Origin: Streptomyces phaeolivaceus
GTDB lineage: Bacteria > Actinomycetota > Actinomycetes > Streptomycetales > Streptomycetaceae
Reading direction: 5' to 3'
Assembly: GCF_009184865.1 (NCBI RefSeq)
Contig: NZ_CP045096.1
Location: forward strand, 9,238,001 to 9,302,000
Length of the DNA stretch: 64,000 nucleotides
Shown: positions 7,828-16,346 of the stretch, in pieces
Numbering within the stretch: the first letter of the stretch is position 1
How the letters are laid out: every line of letters starts with the position of its first letter
Notes under the pieces: model-generated
The model's input: the letters and a program-made list of their open reading frames with translations, nothing else
Told to the model about the DNA's origin: nothing
Databases searched by the model: none
Position numbers and translations under genes: made by a program

Positions 7828-8547
7828 CCGGTCTACGCGATCGAGTCCGTCGACCACGCCCTGAGCCTGGCCGTCGTGCTGCAGCAGGAGGGGCCGCTGG
7901 GTGTTTCGGAGGCGGCCGACCGCCTGGGTGTCTCGCGGTCGACGGCGCACCGTCTGCTGTCCATGCTGGTCTACCGCGACTTCGCGGAACAGGGCTCCGA
8001 CCGGCGCTACCGGGCAGGTCCGGTGCTGCGCTCGGTCGACGCCTCGGCGGCACCGGTGCCGCTTCTGCGGCGGGTGGCGCTGCCGCACATGCGGGTCCTG
8101 GTGGCCGAGGTGCGGGAGACCGCGCATCTACAGGTGCTGGCCGGTGACCAGGTCCGGTTCGCGGTGACGGTGGAATGCGATCAGGTGCTGAGGGTCGGCG
8201 ACCGGGAGGGCCGGACCCTGCCCGCGCGTCTGGCCTCCGGCGGCAAGGCGCTCCTGGCGGCCCTGTCGCCCGCCGAACTCGCCGAGTTGTACGCGAACGC
8301 CGACATCGATCTGCCGGGGTTGCGCAGACAGCTGGGTCTGGTCCGCCGCAGGGGATTCGCCATCAACGACCAGAAGACCGAGAACGGACTCAGCGCGATC
8401 GGAGTGTCGATTCCCTGGCCCGGCGCCGGTTCGGTCGCCGCGGTGTCGCTGGCCCTGCCGACCGCGCGGTTCGATCGTCGCCTGCTGCCCGGCTGGGTCG
8501 TGGCTCTCTCGGGGACGGCCGCCGCCATCGCGGACGATCTTCCGTGA
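7816..8547 (+). CDS. IclR-family transcriptional regulator (gentisate module)
   Basis: 243 residues. The N-terminal winged helix-turn-helix (about residues 8-65, including RLGVSRSTAHRLLSML) is followed by a GAF-like IclR effector domain (about 85-243). GTG start at 7816 with no clear Shine-Dalgarno. It is divergent from the gentisate dioxygenase operon, the usual arrangement for a pathway-specific IclR regulator responding to gentisate or a precursor. Whether it activates or represses cannot be told. Confidence 0.9.
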   Translation: MKNRPVYAIESVDHALSLAVVLQQEGPLGVSEAADRLGVSRSTAHRLLSMLVYRDFAEQGSDRRYRAGPVLRSVDASAAPVPLLRRVALPHMRVLVAEVRETAHLQVLAGDQVRFAVTVECDQVLRVGDREGRTLPARLASGGKALLAALSPAELAELYANADIDLPGLRRQLGLVRRRGFAINDQKTENGLSAIGVSIPWPGAGSVAAVSLALPTARFDRRLLPGWVVALSGTAAAIADDLP

Positions 8548-8569
8548 CAGACCGGACGGCGGCGGGCGT

Positions 8570-9457
8570 TCACTGTCTGATGACCTCTTCGACGATCCTC
8601 GCGACCCGCTCCGTGGCCGGTGAGTTCAGGCCCGCTCGGCGTGCCAGCCCGAGGGTGACGGATTCGGCCGTGGCCAGCGGGATGTAGGTGACCCCGTCGA
8701 GGCGGAGGTTCTGCACCGACTCCGGGACCAGGGCGACGCCGTGGCCGGCGGCGACGAAGACGACCAGGGTGGAGGTCTCGCCCACCTCGATCAGCGGCGA
8801 GGGTGCGAACCCGGCGCGGGCGCAGGCGGCCAGCACCCGGCCGTACATGGCCGAACGGTCGCGGGAGGGATGGACGACGAAGGGCTCGTCGGCCAGTGTC
8901 GCGAGGGGGATCCGGCTCCGGTCCGCCAGTCGGTGGCCGCTGGGCACGGCGACCACCAGTCGTTCCGACCGGAGGGTGGTGACGTCGATCGTGGCGTCGG
9001 CGGATGTGCCGGAGCGCATCAGGGCGAGGTCGTAGGTACCGCTGTGCAGGCCTTCGATCAGTTCGGGGTTCAGCAGTTCACCGTGCAGTTCCAGGAGCAC
9101 GTCCGGGAGTTGTGACCGGATGGTGCGAGCGATCCGCGGCAGCACGTCGTAGGTGGCCGTGCCGACGAACCCGATGGAGACCCGCCCCGCTCGTCCGGCG
9201 GCCAGCAGCGCCATCTGTTCCTCGGCGCGTTCGACCTCGGCCAGGATCGACCGTGCGTGCCGGACCAGATGGTGGCCGGCCTCCGTGAGTTCGACCCGCC
9301 TCGTCGACCGGGCGAAGAGCGTCGTTCCGATTTCCCGCTCCAACTGCTTGAGCTGCTGCGAGAGCGCCGACTGCGCCACGTGCAGGCGCTGGGCGGCGCG
9401 GCCGAAGTGACACTCCTCGGCGAGAGCGATCACGTAGCGCGCATGACGGACGTCCAC
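8570..9457 (-). CDS. LysR-family transcriptional regulator
   Basis: 295 residues. The N-terminal helix-turn-helix is FGRAAQRLHVAQSALSQQLKQLE (about 18-40), with the dimerisation helix after it and a periplasmic-binding-like effector domain from about 90. It belongs to the CatR/BenM-like group by general appearance. GTG start at 9457. It is divergent from the thiolase/CoA-transferase operon, so it most likely controls that operon in response to an aromatic intermediate such as a muconate or 3-oxoadipate. Its 3' end faces the IclR gene with 22 bases between. Confidence 0.92.
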   Translation of the reverse strand: MDVRHARYVIALAEECHFGRAAQRLHVAQSALSQQLKQLEREIGTTLFARSTRRVELTEAGHHLVRHARSILAEVERAEEQMALLAAGRAGRVSIGFVGTATYDVLPRIARTIRSQLPDVLLELHGELLNPELIEGLHSGTYDLALMRSGTSADATIDVTTLRSERLVVAVPSGHRLADRSRIPLATLADEPFVVHPSRDRSAMYGRVLAACARAGFAPSPLIEVGETSTLVVFVAAGHGVALVPESVQNLRLDGVTYIPLATAESVTLGLARRAGLNSPATERVARIVEEVIRQ

Positions 9458-9473
9458 GACCTCAGCTTATCTC

Positions 9474-9532
9474 TTCCAGTGATGAATCAAGCTGGAACTG
9501 GAATTGGACCAGATGAATGCGTGGACCTTACC
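9474..9532. promoter_or_regulatory. LysR-type operator and candidate promoter of the thiolase operon
   Basis: TTCCAG (9474-9479) and CTGGAA (9492-9497) form an inverted repeat with a 12-base spacer, and a second CTGGAA follows directly (9498-9503). TTGGAC (9504-9509) and CTTACC (9527-9532), spaced 17, are a possible -35/-10 pair ending just before the ATG at 9541, which would give a leaderless message. The dyad next to the -35 fits LysR activation. Confidence 0.5.
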
Positions 9533-9540
9533 CTCGCATC

Positions 9541-10731
9541 ATGGTTGCCAGCTTCCTTTACAGCGCGGTACGCACACCCTTCGGCAGATACAACGGGGCG
9601 TTCGCCGAGATCCGGCCCGACGACCTCGCGGCCACCGTCGTCTCGGCGGCGTTGGAGAAGTCGCCCTCGCTCGACCCCGCCGCCATCGACGACGTGGTCT
9701 GGGGCAACGCCAACGGCGCGGGCGAGGACAACCGCAACGTCGGCAGAATGGCCGTCCTCCTGGCAGGGCTGCCGACGACGGTGCCCGCCACCACCGTCAA
9801 CCGGCTCTGCGGCTCCTCGCTCGACGCGGCGATCATCGGTTCGCGCGCCGTCGAGAGCGGCGACGCGGACATCGTCCTGACGGGCGGTGTGGAGTCGATG
9901 ACCAGGGCGCCCTGGGTCCTGCCCAAGCCGTCCCGCGCCTTTCCCGCCGGCCATGTGACCGCCGTGTCCACCACTCTGGGATGGCGGCTGGTCAACGAGC
10001 GCATGCCGAAGGAGTGGACCGTCTCCCTGGGGGAGGCGAACGAACAACTGGGCGAGCGGTTCGCCATCTCCCGGGAACGCCAGGACGAGTTCGCCGCCCG
10101 CTCCCACACCCTCGCGAACGACGCGTGGGACTCCGGTTTCTACGACGATCTGGTGGCACCGGTCTCGGCGCACGGAGAGGTGCTCCTCTCCCGCGACGAG
10201 GGGATCCGGCCCGGATCGACGCCGCAGAAGCTGGCCGCCCTCAAGCCCTCCTTCCGCCCCGACGGTGCCATCACCGCCGGCAACGCCTCGCCCCTGAGCG
10301 ACGGTGCCTCCGCCGTGCTGATCGGCTCCGAGGAGGCCTCGTCCCGCATCGGCCTCGCCCCGCTGGCGCGGATCGCCGGCCGCGGTGTGTCGGCGCTCGA
10401 ACCGCAGATGTTCGGGTTCGCGCCGGTCGAGGCGGCCGAGCGGGCCCTGAAGCGGGCCGGTATCTCCTGGTCGGACGTTTCGGCGGTCGAGGTCAACGAG
10501 GCCTTCGCCGTGCAGTCGCTGGCCTGCGTGGACGCCTGGCGGATCGACCCGGCGACCGTGAACACCAAGGGTGGGGCGATCGCGCTCGGCCATCCGCTGG
10601 GCGCCTCCGGCGGCCGGATCCTCGGCACACTCGCCGCGCGTCTGCGCGAGTCGGGCGAGCGGTGGGGTCTCGCCGCGATCTGTATCGGTGTCGGCCAGGC
10701 ACTGGCCGTGGTTCTGGAGAGTGCGGCATGA
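9541..10731 (+). CDS. pcaF: Beta-ketoadipyl-CoA thiolase (acetyl-CoA acyltransferase)
   Basis: 396 residues. Thiolase active-site residues are all visible: nucleophile Cys90 in VNRLCGSSLDA, His in EVNEAFAVQ, the GHPLGASGGR loop and the second Cys in CIGVGQ. It splits 3-oxoadipyl-CoA into succinyl-CoA and acetyl-CoA, or acts on similar 3-oxoacyl-CoAs. The ATG at 9541 is preferred over an in-frame ATG at 9517 because the protein then begins with the usual VRTPFGRY segment within 20 residues. It overlaps the CoA-transferase subunit A start (ATGA), and that pairing supports the beta-ketoadipate role. Confidence 0.88.
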   Translation: MVASFLYSAVRTPFGRYNGAFAEIRPDDLAATVVSAALEKSPSLDPAAIDDVVWGNANGAGEDNRNVGRMAVLLAGLPTTVPATTVNRLCGSSLDAAIIGSRAVESGDADIVLTGGVESMTRAPWVLPKPSRAFPAGHVTAVSTTLGWRLVNERMPKEWTVSLGEANEQLGERFAISRERQDEFAARSHTLANDAWDSGFYDDLVAPVSAHGEVLLSRDEGIRPGSTPQKLAALKPSFRPDGAITAGNASPLSDGASAVLIGSEEASSRIGLAPLARIAGRGVSALEPQMFGFAPVEAAERALKRAGISWSDVSAVEVNEAFAVQSLACVDAWRIDPATVNTKGGAIALGHPLGASGGRILGTLAARLRESGERWGLAAICIGVGQALAVVLESAA

Positions 10732-11396
10732 GCTTTCAGGTGTGCGGGGACCCGGACGAGGCCGTCGCCGGGATCGCGGACGGCTCGACCGTCCTGGTGG
10801 GCGGGTTCGGTATGGCCGGCATGCCGGTCGAACTGATCGACGCGTTGATCCGGCAGGGCGCGAGCGAGCTGACCGTGGTGTCGAACAACGCCGGAAACGG
10901 TGACACCGGGCTGGCCGCGCTGCTCGCCAAGGGGCGCGTACGCAAAGTCGTGTGCTCCTTCCCCCGGCAGTCCGACTCGTGGGTCTTCGACGGGCTCTAC
11001 CGTGACGGGCGCATCGAGCTGGAGGTCGTTCCGCAGGGCACCCTCGCCGAGCGGCTGCGCGCGGCCGGCGCGGGCATCGGCGCCTTCTACTCACCCACCG
11101 GGGTCGGCACACCGCTGGCCGAGGGCAAGGAGACCCGTGACATAGCGGGCCGTACCCATGTCCTGGAGTACCCGATCAAGGGCGATGTCGCGCTGATCGG
11201 AGCGCACCGGGCCGACCGGATGGGGAACCTCGTCTACCGCAAGACCGCCCGCAACTTCGGGCCCGTCATGGCCACCGCGGCGACCACGGTCGTGGCCCAG
11301 GTGCACGGGATCGTCGACGTGGGGGATCTCGACCCGGAAACCGTGGTGACCCCGGGCATCTATGTCGACCGCGTAGTGAAGGTGGCAGCAGCATGA
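10728..11396 (+). CDS. pcaI: 3-oxoadipate CoA-transferase, subunit A
   Basis: 222 residues. It has the glycine-rich GGFGMAGMP near the N-terminus and the SNNAGNGDTGLA and FPRQSDSWVF segments of class I CoA-transferase alpha subunits. With subunit B it moves CoA from succinyl-CoA to 3-oxoadipate. The ATG overlaps the thiolase stop, and its own stop overlaps the subunit B start (both ATGA), so all three are translated in step. Acetoacetate/succinyl-CoA transferases are close relatives. The 3-oxoadipate assignment rests on the thiolase partner and the maleylacetate reductase encoded nearby. Confidence 0.88.
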   Translation: MSFQVCGDPDEAVAGIADGSTVLVGGFGMAGMPVELIDALIRQGASELTVVSNNAGNGDTGLAALLAKGRVRKVVCSFPRQSDSWVFDGLYRDGRIELEVVPQGTLAERLRAAGAGIGAFYSPTGVGTPLAEGKETRDIAGRTHVLEYPIKGDVALIGAHRADRMGNLVYRKTARNFGPVMATAATTVVAQVHGIVDVGDLDPETVVTPGIYVDRVVKVAAA

Positions 11397-12082
11397 TCCC
11401 GACGACTTCGCAGAGCGCGCTGGTGGAGAACCTCGACCGGGGGCCGCTCGGCAAGCACGAACTGGCCGCGAGGATCGCGCGCGACATCCCGCACGGCTCG
11501 TTCGTCAACCTGGGCATCGGGCAGCCGACCCTGGTCGCCGACCACCTGCCCGAGGGAGCGGGGGTCGTGCTGCACACCGAGAACGGCATGCTCAACATGG
11601 GGCCGGCGGCCGAGGAGGGACAGGTCGACCCCGACCTCATCAACGCGGGGAAGATCCCGGTCACCGAGCTGCCCGGGGCCGCCTACTTCCACCACGCCGA
11701 CTCCTTCGCGATGATGCGCGGCGGACACCTCGACATCTGCGTGCTGGGTGCCTTCCAGGTGTCGGCGGCCGGTGACCTGGCCAACTGGCACACCGGCGCC
11801 CCCGACGCCATACCGGCGGTCGGGGGAGCGATGGATCTCGCCATCGGCGCCAAGCGGGTGTTCGTGATGATGACCCTGTTCACCAAGAAGGGCGTGGCCA
11901 AGCTCGTACCGGAGTGCACCTATCCGCTCACCGGACTCGGCTGCGTCGACCGTGTCTACACGGACTTCGCGACCTTCCAGGTCGGCCCCGGGGGTGCCGT
12001 CGTACTGGAGACCTTCGGTATCACCTACGACGACCTCGCCCAGCGCCTCGAAGCCCCCGTGTCACGGGCGGACGGCCCCTGA
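11393..12082 (+). CDS. pcaJ: 3-oxoadipate CoA-transferase, subunit B
   Basis: 229 residues. The catalytic glutamate is Glu63 in TENGMLNMGP, the beta-subunit residue that forms the glutamyl-CoA thioester. VNLGIGQPTLVADHLP and GGAMDLAIGAKRV are typical beta-subunit blocks. It is last in the thiolase/subunit A/subunit B operon and ends two bases before a 19-bp perfect hairpin. Confidence 0.9.
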   Translation: MIPTTSQSALVENLDRGPLGKHELAARIARDIPHGSFVNLGIGQPTLVADHLPEGAGVVLHTENGMLNMGPAAEEGQVDPDLINAGKIPVTELPGAAYFHHADSFAMMRGGHLDICVLGAFQVSAAGDLANWHTGAPDAIPAVGGAMDLAIGAKRVFVMMTLFTKKGVAKLVPECTYPLTGLGCVDRVYTDFATFQVGPGGAVVLETFGITYDDLAQRLEAPVSRADGP

Positions 12083-12083
12083 C

Positions 12084-12129
12084 ACGGGCATCGCGGGAGC
12101 CGGCTTCCGACGGCTCCCGCGATGCCCGT
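12084..12129. terminator. Strong bidirectional terminator
   Basis: Perfect 19-bp stem (12084-12102 with 12111-12129) and an 8-base loop. It lies between the convergent CoA-transferase gene (ends 12082) and the acyl-CoA dehydrogenase gene (ends 12164). Confidence 0.9.
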
Positions 12130-12163
12130 TCGACGGGGTGTCACCCGAGTCTCCACCCGGGAC

Positions 12164-13321
12164 TCAGAGCCCCATCTCCCTGGCGATGATGATCTTCATG
12201 ACCTCGTTGGTGCCGCCGAAGATCCGGTTCACCCGGCTGTCGGCGTACAGCCGGGAGATGGGGTACTCGTTGATGTAGCCGTAGCCTCCGTGCAGTTGGA
12301 GGCAACGGTCGATGATCCGGTCGGCGGCCTCGGTGCAGAACAGCTTCGCGGAGGCCGCGTCCGTCGCCGACAGCTCCCCGGCGTCGTAGGCGTCGAGAGC
12401 GCGGTCGACGACGGCCTCCGCCGCGTCGATCTCCGCCTTGCACGCCGCCAGTTCGAACTTGGTGTTCTGGAAGGTGGCCAGCGGCTTGCCGAACACATGG
12501 CGTTCCAGGACGTACTGCCGGGTGAAACGAATGGCGGCCTTGGCCTGCGCGTAAGCGCCGAAGGCGATGCCCATGCGTTCCCGGGGCAGGTTCTGGGCGA
12601 GATAGCGGAAGCCCATGTTCTCCTCGCCGAGGAGGTCTTCGCGCGGTACGCGCACATCGGCGAAGGCGAGTTCGGCGGTGTCCTCCACCTTCAGCCCCAG
12701 CTTGTCGAGCTTGCGGCCGACCGTATAGCCGGCCGACCTGGTGTCGACGACGAGCAACGAGATCCCGTACCGCCGGTCGTCCTCGCGGGGCGGCGCGGTG
12801 CGCACACAGACGATCACACGGTCCGCGTGCACGCCGCCGGTGATGAAGGTCTTCGCACCGTTGAGGACGTAGTGCGTGCCGTCCTCGGACAGTTTCGCGG
12901 TCGTCCGCATCCCGGCGAGGTCGGAGCCGGTGCCGGGTTCGGTCATGGCGAGGGCGAACATGATCCCGCCGGTGGCCAGCCCGGGAAGCCAGCGCCGTTT
13001 CTGCTCCTCGGTTGCCAGCGCCTTCAGATAGGGAAGACACAGCGCGACCTGCGGGCCGGAGCCGCCGAACGACACTCCGGCCCGCGCGGTCTCCTCCGTG
13101 ACCACCGCCTGGAACTTGTACGACGCGATACCCGCGCCGCCGTACTCCTCCGGGACCTCGATCCCGAAGACACCGAGCTCGCCGAGCTTGAGGTAGAAGT
13201 CCCGCGGCACGATGCCGTCCTTGTACCAGGTGTCGTACACGGGCACGACCTCGGCCTCGACGAAGGCACGGACGGTCTTGCGGAACTCCTCGTGGTCGGC
13301 GTGGAAAACAGTGCGGCGCAA
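12164..13321 (-). CDS. Acyl-CoA dehydrogenase
   Basis: 385 residues. The acyl-CoA dehydrogenase FAD/substrate blocks FALAMTEPGTGSDLAG and TFITGG, and the C-terminal LHGGYGYINEYPISRLYAD, are present. At the position where medium-chain enzymes carry the catalytic Glu (EGT) this protein has GGTNEV, so the base must lie elsewhere, as in isovaleryl- and long-chain-type enzymes. The start is TTG at 13321, preceded by AGGAGG five bases upstream. The in-frame ATG at 13456 would add a non-homologous 45-residue leader across a terminator and was rejected. It is separated from the hydrolase operon by a hairpin, so it is probably its own transcript. Confidence 0.9.
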   Translation of the reverse strand: MRRTVFHADHEEFRKTVRAFVEAEVVPVYDTWYKDGIVPRDFYLKLGELGVFGIEVPEEYGGAGIASYKFQAVVTEETARAGVSFGGSGPQVALCLPYLKALATEEQKRRWLPGLATGGIMFALAMTEPGTGSDLAGMRTTAKLSEDGTHYVLNGAKTFITGGVHADRVIVCVRTAPPREDDRRYGISLLVVDTRSAGYTVGRKLDKLGLKVEDTAELAFADVRVPREDLLGEENMGFRYLAQNLPRERMGIAFGAYAQAKAAIRFTRQYVLERHVFGKPLATFQNTKFELAACKAEIDAAEAVVDRALDAYDAGELSATDAASAKLFCTEAADRIIDRCLQLHGGYGYINEYPISRLYADSRVNRIFGGTNEVMKIIIAREMGL

Positions 13322-13423
13322 CGGAACCTCCTGGCGAGAACGACGGCATCCGCGCGGAGGCAGGCCTGCCGACCCTCTGGAATCTGCGGGTGACGGAATC
13401 CGCGTGTCACGGGTCACGGAACG

Positions 13424-13448
13424 GTCCGGGGGCGCTGAGCCCCCGGAC
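13424..13448. terminator. Hairpin terminator after the monooxygenase-hydrolase operon
   Basis: Perfect 10-bp GC-rich stem (13424-13433 with 13439-13448) and a 5-base loop. It lies 13 bases past the alpha/beta hydrolase stop on the minus strand and before the acyl-CoA dehydrogenase gene. Confidence 0.7.
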
Positions 13449-13460
13449 GAATTCATGCGT

Positions 13461-14543
13461 CTAAGGGATCAACCGGTCGGAGAACCAGTCGGCGACCACC
13501 GCGTCGCGTTCGGCGGCGAGGTTGTAGAGCGTGTGCTCGCCGTCGGGCCAGGTGCGAAGCTCCCCGTGGACGCCCGCGGCCCGGACGAACGGCTCCTGGA
13601 CCGAGGGATCGGAGACCATCGCGTCCTGACCGCCGTGCAGGACCAGGACGGGGCAGGCGATCCGGTGGCGTGCCGGGTCGAAGAGCAAGCTGTCCAGGAC
13701 GGCCGTCATCTCGTCCTCGCTGTCGGTCCCGATGGCGCTGGCGAACTGGGCGCGGGCCGTACGGAACTTGGGCAGTCGCGGTGTGGCGGGGGCACCGTTG
13801 ACCACGCAGGCCCCGACCCTCTGGTCCCGGGCCGCCAGATGGGCGGCGTACACCCCGCCGAAGCTGTTGCCGTGCACGCCGACGGCCTCACCGAGTCGCG
13901 TATCGGCGTGGACCACGTCGAGGAAGCGGGCGAATCCGTCGACGGCGTGTTCGTCGAGGTGAAGACCGTCGACCAGCCTCGGGACTCCCTGGCCGGGGCC
14001 TTCGGCGAGAAGGCACGCCAGGCCGCGGGCGGCGAGGGCGTCGGCGGTGTTCAGGTACGCCGCGCCCCAGCCGCTGAGCCCACCCCAGATGACGACGGTC
14101 GCCGCCGCCGTTCCGTCGGCCGGCAGACGGAGCCAGCCGACGAGGTGGCCGCCCTGGTGGGACACCTCGACCCGCTCCATCGTCGGACCGCTCAACTCGG
14201 CGTACCGGGCGACGAGTTGGTCGTACCTGAGATAGAGATCCCGCTTGAGCGGGGTGTCCTCGTTCTCGCCCATCTGGGCGAAGAGCGCGGCGCCGATCGC
14301 CCACCGGGTGTGCTGGAGGGCGGTGAGCCGGTGCCCCGCCGCCAGCGCGTCGTCGGCAGCCTTCTCACGACGGGTCGAGAGATCGCGCGCCACCTCGATC
14401 CACGGGCGCCCGCCCGCCGTCTCCTCCAGCAGGGTCCGGGCGTCGGCGGGACTCATCCCACAGTCGGTCAGCCGGGTGTACGGCATCGCCCTGTGCGCCG
14501 CGGCGGTCGCCGGGTCCATGGCCGCTTCGGGCGCGGTCGTCAT
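13461..14543 (-). CDS. Alpha/beta hydrolase with N-terminal helical domain (FrsA / DHPON-hydrolase-like)
   Basis: 360 residues. The first 120 or so are mostly helical and precede an alpha/beta hydrolase core: oxyanion region VVIWGGLSG (about 150), nucleophile elbow GNSFGG (Ser about 227), acid in HGGQDAM and His in GEHTLYN. This layout matches the FrsA-like group that includes 2,6-dihydroxypseudooxynicotine hydrolase, a C-C bond hydrolase of nicotine breakdown. The ATG overlaps the stop of the MhpA-like hydroxylase (ATGA), so the two act on the same pathway. Cleavage of an acyl side chain from a hydroxylated ring is a reasonable inference but not proven. Confidence 0.82.
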   Translation of the reverse strand: MTTAPEAAMDPATAAAHRAMPYTRLTDCGMSPADARTLLEETAGGRPWIEVARDLSTRREKAADDALAAGHRLTALQHTRWAIGAALFAQMGENEDTPLKRDLYLRYDQLVARYAELSGPTMERVEVSHQGGHLVGWLRLPADGTAAATVVIWGGLSGWGAAYLNTADALAARGLACLLAEGPGQGVPRLVDGLHLDEHAVDGFARFLDVVHADTRLGEAVGVHGNSFGGVYAAHLAARDQRVGACVVNGAPATPRLPKFRTARAQFASAIGTDSEDEMTAVLDSLLFDPARHRIACPVLVLHGGQDAMVSDPSVQEPFVRAAGVHGELRTWPDGEHTLYNLAAERDAVVADWFSDRLIP

Positions 14544-16132
14544 ACGGTGACCCCGGACGAGGCGGACGAGACGATGGACCCCACCAGGGCGGTACGGAGT
14601 TCGTCGACCAGGGCACCGATCTCGGCGGCGTCGGCCACGGCACCGAACAGGGCGAAGTCGGGGCGGGCGAGGTAGGCGACGGCCCCGATGCCTTCGAGGT
14701 AGGACGCGTGCAGACCGTCCTCGTCGATCACGTTGTGGTCGAGGTGGACGACGTGGCAGCCGATCGTGTCGAGGAAATGCCGCTGCTCCGGTGACAGGAG
14801 ACCGTCCACGTCGATCGAGGAGACCAGTGCGAAACCACGCCCCACGACATCGTCGAACCGTCCCGTGCCGCCGCGCACCGTGACCGTCCCCTGCGGAACC
14901 AGCGCGCCCGTGGGCAGCGTGACCTCGCCGTCGGGGCCGCGGTGCAGCAGACCGTCGGTGAGGGGAGGGAGCCCGACCGGTGGCGGGATCTGACCGGACA
15001 TGAAGACCGCGTCGCGCTCCTCTGCCTTCACCGGGTCGTGCATGTTGGCGATGGCGCCGAGTCCCATCGCCATCTGGACGACCGCCGTGGCATGCGGTCG
15101 GCGCTCGGTCTCGTAGGCGTCGAGCAGCGAGGCGTCGGCGAGCCCCCGCAGCACCAGGTCGAGCTTCCACGCCAGGTTGACCGAGTCACGGATGCCGGAG
15201 CAGGCGCCCTGGCCGAGGTAGGGAGGCATGGTGTGCACGGCGTCGCCGGCGAGGAAGACCCGGCCGTCACTCCACCGTTCGGCGACCCGGGCCTCGAAGG
15301 TGTAGACGATCTGCCGGATGATGCGCACGTCTTCCGGACCCAGACCATGGGCCTCACGGAGCAGCCGCCAGGCGGTCTCCGGCCGCTCGAACTCCTCCTG
15401 CGTCTCGTCGGCCAGCAGGGCGAACTCGAAGCGCTGCCGGTGGTTGCCGATGTGCATGTACATGTGTCCGCGCGCGGGATCGCAGTACTGCTTGCTGACC
15501 TTGTACTCGTCCGGCGCCGGCCGCAGCCACTCGGTGTCGAAGTTGACCCAGCGCTCGTTGAAGCCGAAGTCCTCGCGTTCGATGCCCAGCAGCTCACGGA
15601 CGCTGCTCTTGCTGCCGTCGGCGGCGATCACATAGCGCGCTCGCACCCGCTGCTCCCGCGCGCCGGCGTCGACCTCGGCGTCGGCGGTCGACCACGGGGC
15701 CAGGGTCAGTTCGACACTTGAGTCGTCCTGGGTCAGCCCGGTCACCGCCCAGCCCTGTCGCAGCTCTACGTTGGGCTGGGCCCGGACACGCTCGTCGATC
15801 GCATCCTCCACGTCGGGCTGGTACATCGACATGTTCGCCGCGAACCCCATGGCGGTGGTCGGCGGTGGGTCCAGCTTCAGCAGCTGCTCGTCACGGCCGT
15901 TGACCCACAGGTACGTGGTGGGGGTCGAGTCGCGCAGCGCCACGTCCACGTCGCTGGCGGCCTGCACCGCGCGGGCCGTCTCGGCGTCGATGTGGGTCAG
16001 CCGCGGCAGCCCGTACAGGCTCGGCCAGCGCTCGCACACCACGACCCGATGGCCGGCCTGGCCGAGCAGGGAAGCGGCGACCAGCCCCGTGGGCCCGTAG
16101 CCGATGACAGCGACATCGAAGATCTCGTCCAT
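14540..16132 (-). CDS. FAD-dependent aromatic hydroxylase, MhpA-like
   Basis: 530 residues, the size of 3-(3-hydroxyphenyl)propionate hydroxylase (MhpA) and resorcinol-type hydroxylases with a C-terminal thioredoxin-like domain. FAD motifs are GYGPTG at residues 11-16, the AADGSKSSVR DG motif, and GDAVHTMPPYLGQGACSGIRD. NADH-dependent ring hydroxylation is expected. With hydroxyquinol dioxygenase and maleylacetate reductase encoded next door, the product may be a 1,2,4-trihydroxybenzene or a precursor of one. ATG at 16132 with AAGGAG eight bases upstream. It starts a two-gene operon with the hydrolase. Confidence 0.9.
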   Translation of the reverse strand: MDEIFDVAVIGYGPTGLVAASLLGQAGHRVVVCERWPSLYGLPRLTHIDAETARAVQAASDVDVALRDSTPTTYLWVNGRDEQLLKLDPPPTTAMGFAANMSMYQPDVEDAIDERVRAQPNVELRQGWAVTGLTQDDSSVELTLAPWSTADAEVDAGAREQRVRARYVIAADGSKSSVRELLGIEREDFGFNERWVNFDTEWLRPAPDEYKVSKQYCDPARGHMYMHIGNHRQRFEFALLADETQEEFERPETAWRLLREAHGLGPEDVRIIRQIVYTFEARVAERWSDGRVFLAGDAVHTMPPYLGQGACSGIRDSVNLAWKLDLVLRGLADASLLDAYETERRPHATAVVQMAMGLGAIANMHDPVKAEERDAVFMSGQIPPPVGLPPLTDGLLHRGPDGEVTLPTGALVPQGTVTVRGGTGRFDDVVGRGFALVSSIDVDGLLSPEQRHFLDTIGCHVVHLDHNVIDEDGLHASYLEGIGAVAYLARPDFALFGAVADAAEIGALVDELRTALVGSIVSSASSGVTV

Positions 16133-16237
16133 GGAGGCACTCCTTCGTGCACCTGAATCCACTCCTCGCGCCCGCACGGCGGACGCCGGAGAAGTGGCTG
16201 GGGGAGGTCAGAGAAGTCAGTCGGGGGACGTTCCACA

Positions 16238-16274
16238 CGTCGGACCCGACGAAATGTAAGTCAAGGTTCACACT
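16238..16274. promoter_or_regulatory. Palindromes upstream of the MhpA-like operon
   Basis: CGTCGG-AC-CCGACG (16238-16251) is a perfect 6+6 dyad. It is followed by AATGTAA...GGTTCACA (16253-16272), whose ends resemble the AATGTG/CACATT dyad in front of the dioxygenase gene at 17068. Both could be TetR-family sites, and the evidence is only similarity of short words. Confidence 0.3.
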
Positions 16275-16346
16275 TCGGTGGCGTCGCAGTCAAGGCCGCT
16301 CGCAAGGATTGCCGGAGCTCGTGTTCGCGCCTTCCGGGGTCGGCGG

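Noticed and set aside
9504..11396. A 630-codon plus-strand frame ending in CoA-transferase subunit A
   Set aside because: The first two thirds overlap the thiolase gene in another frame and are not protein-like; the real start is the ATGA overlap at 10728.
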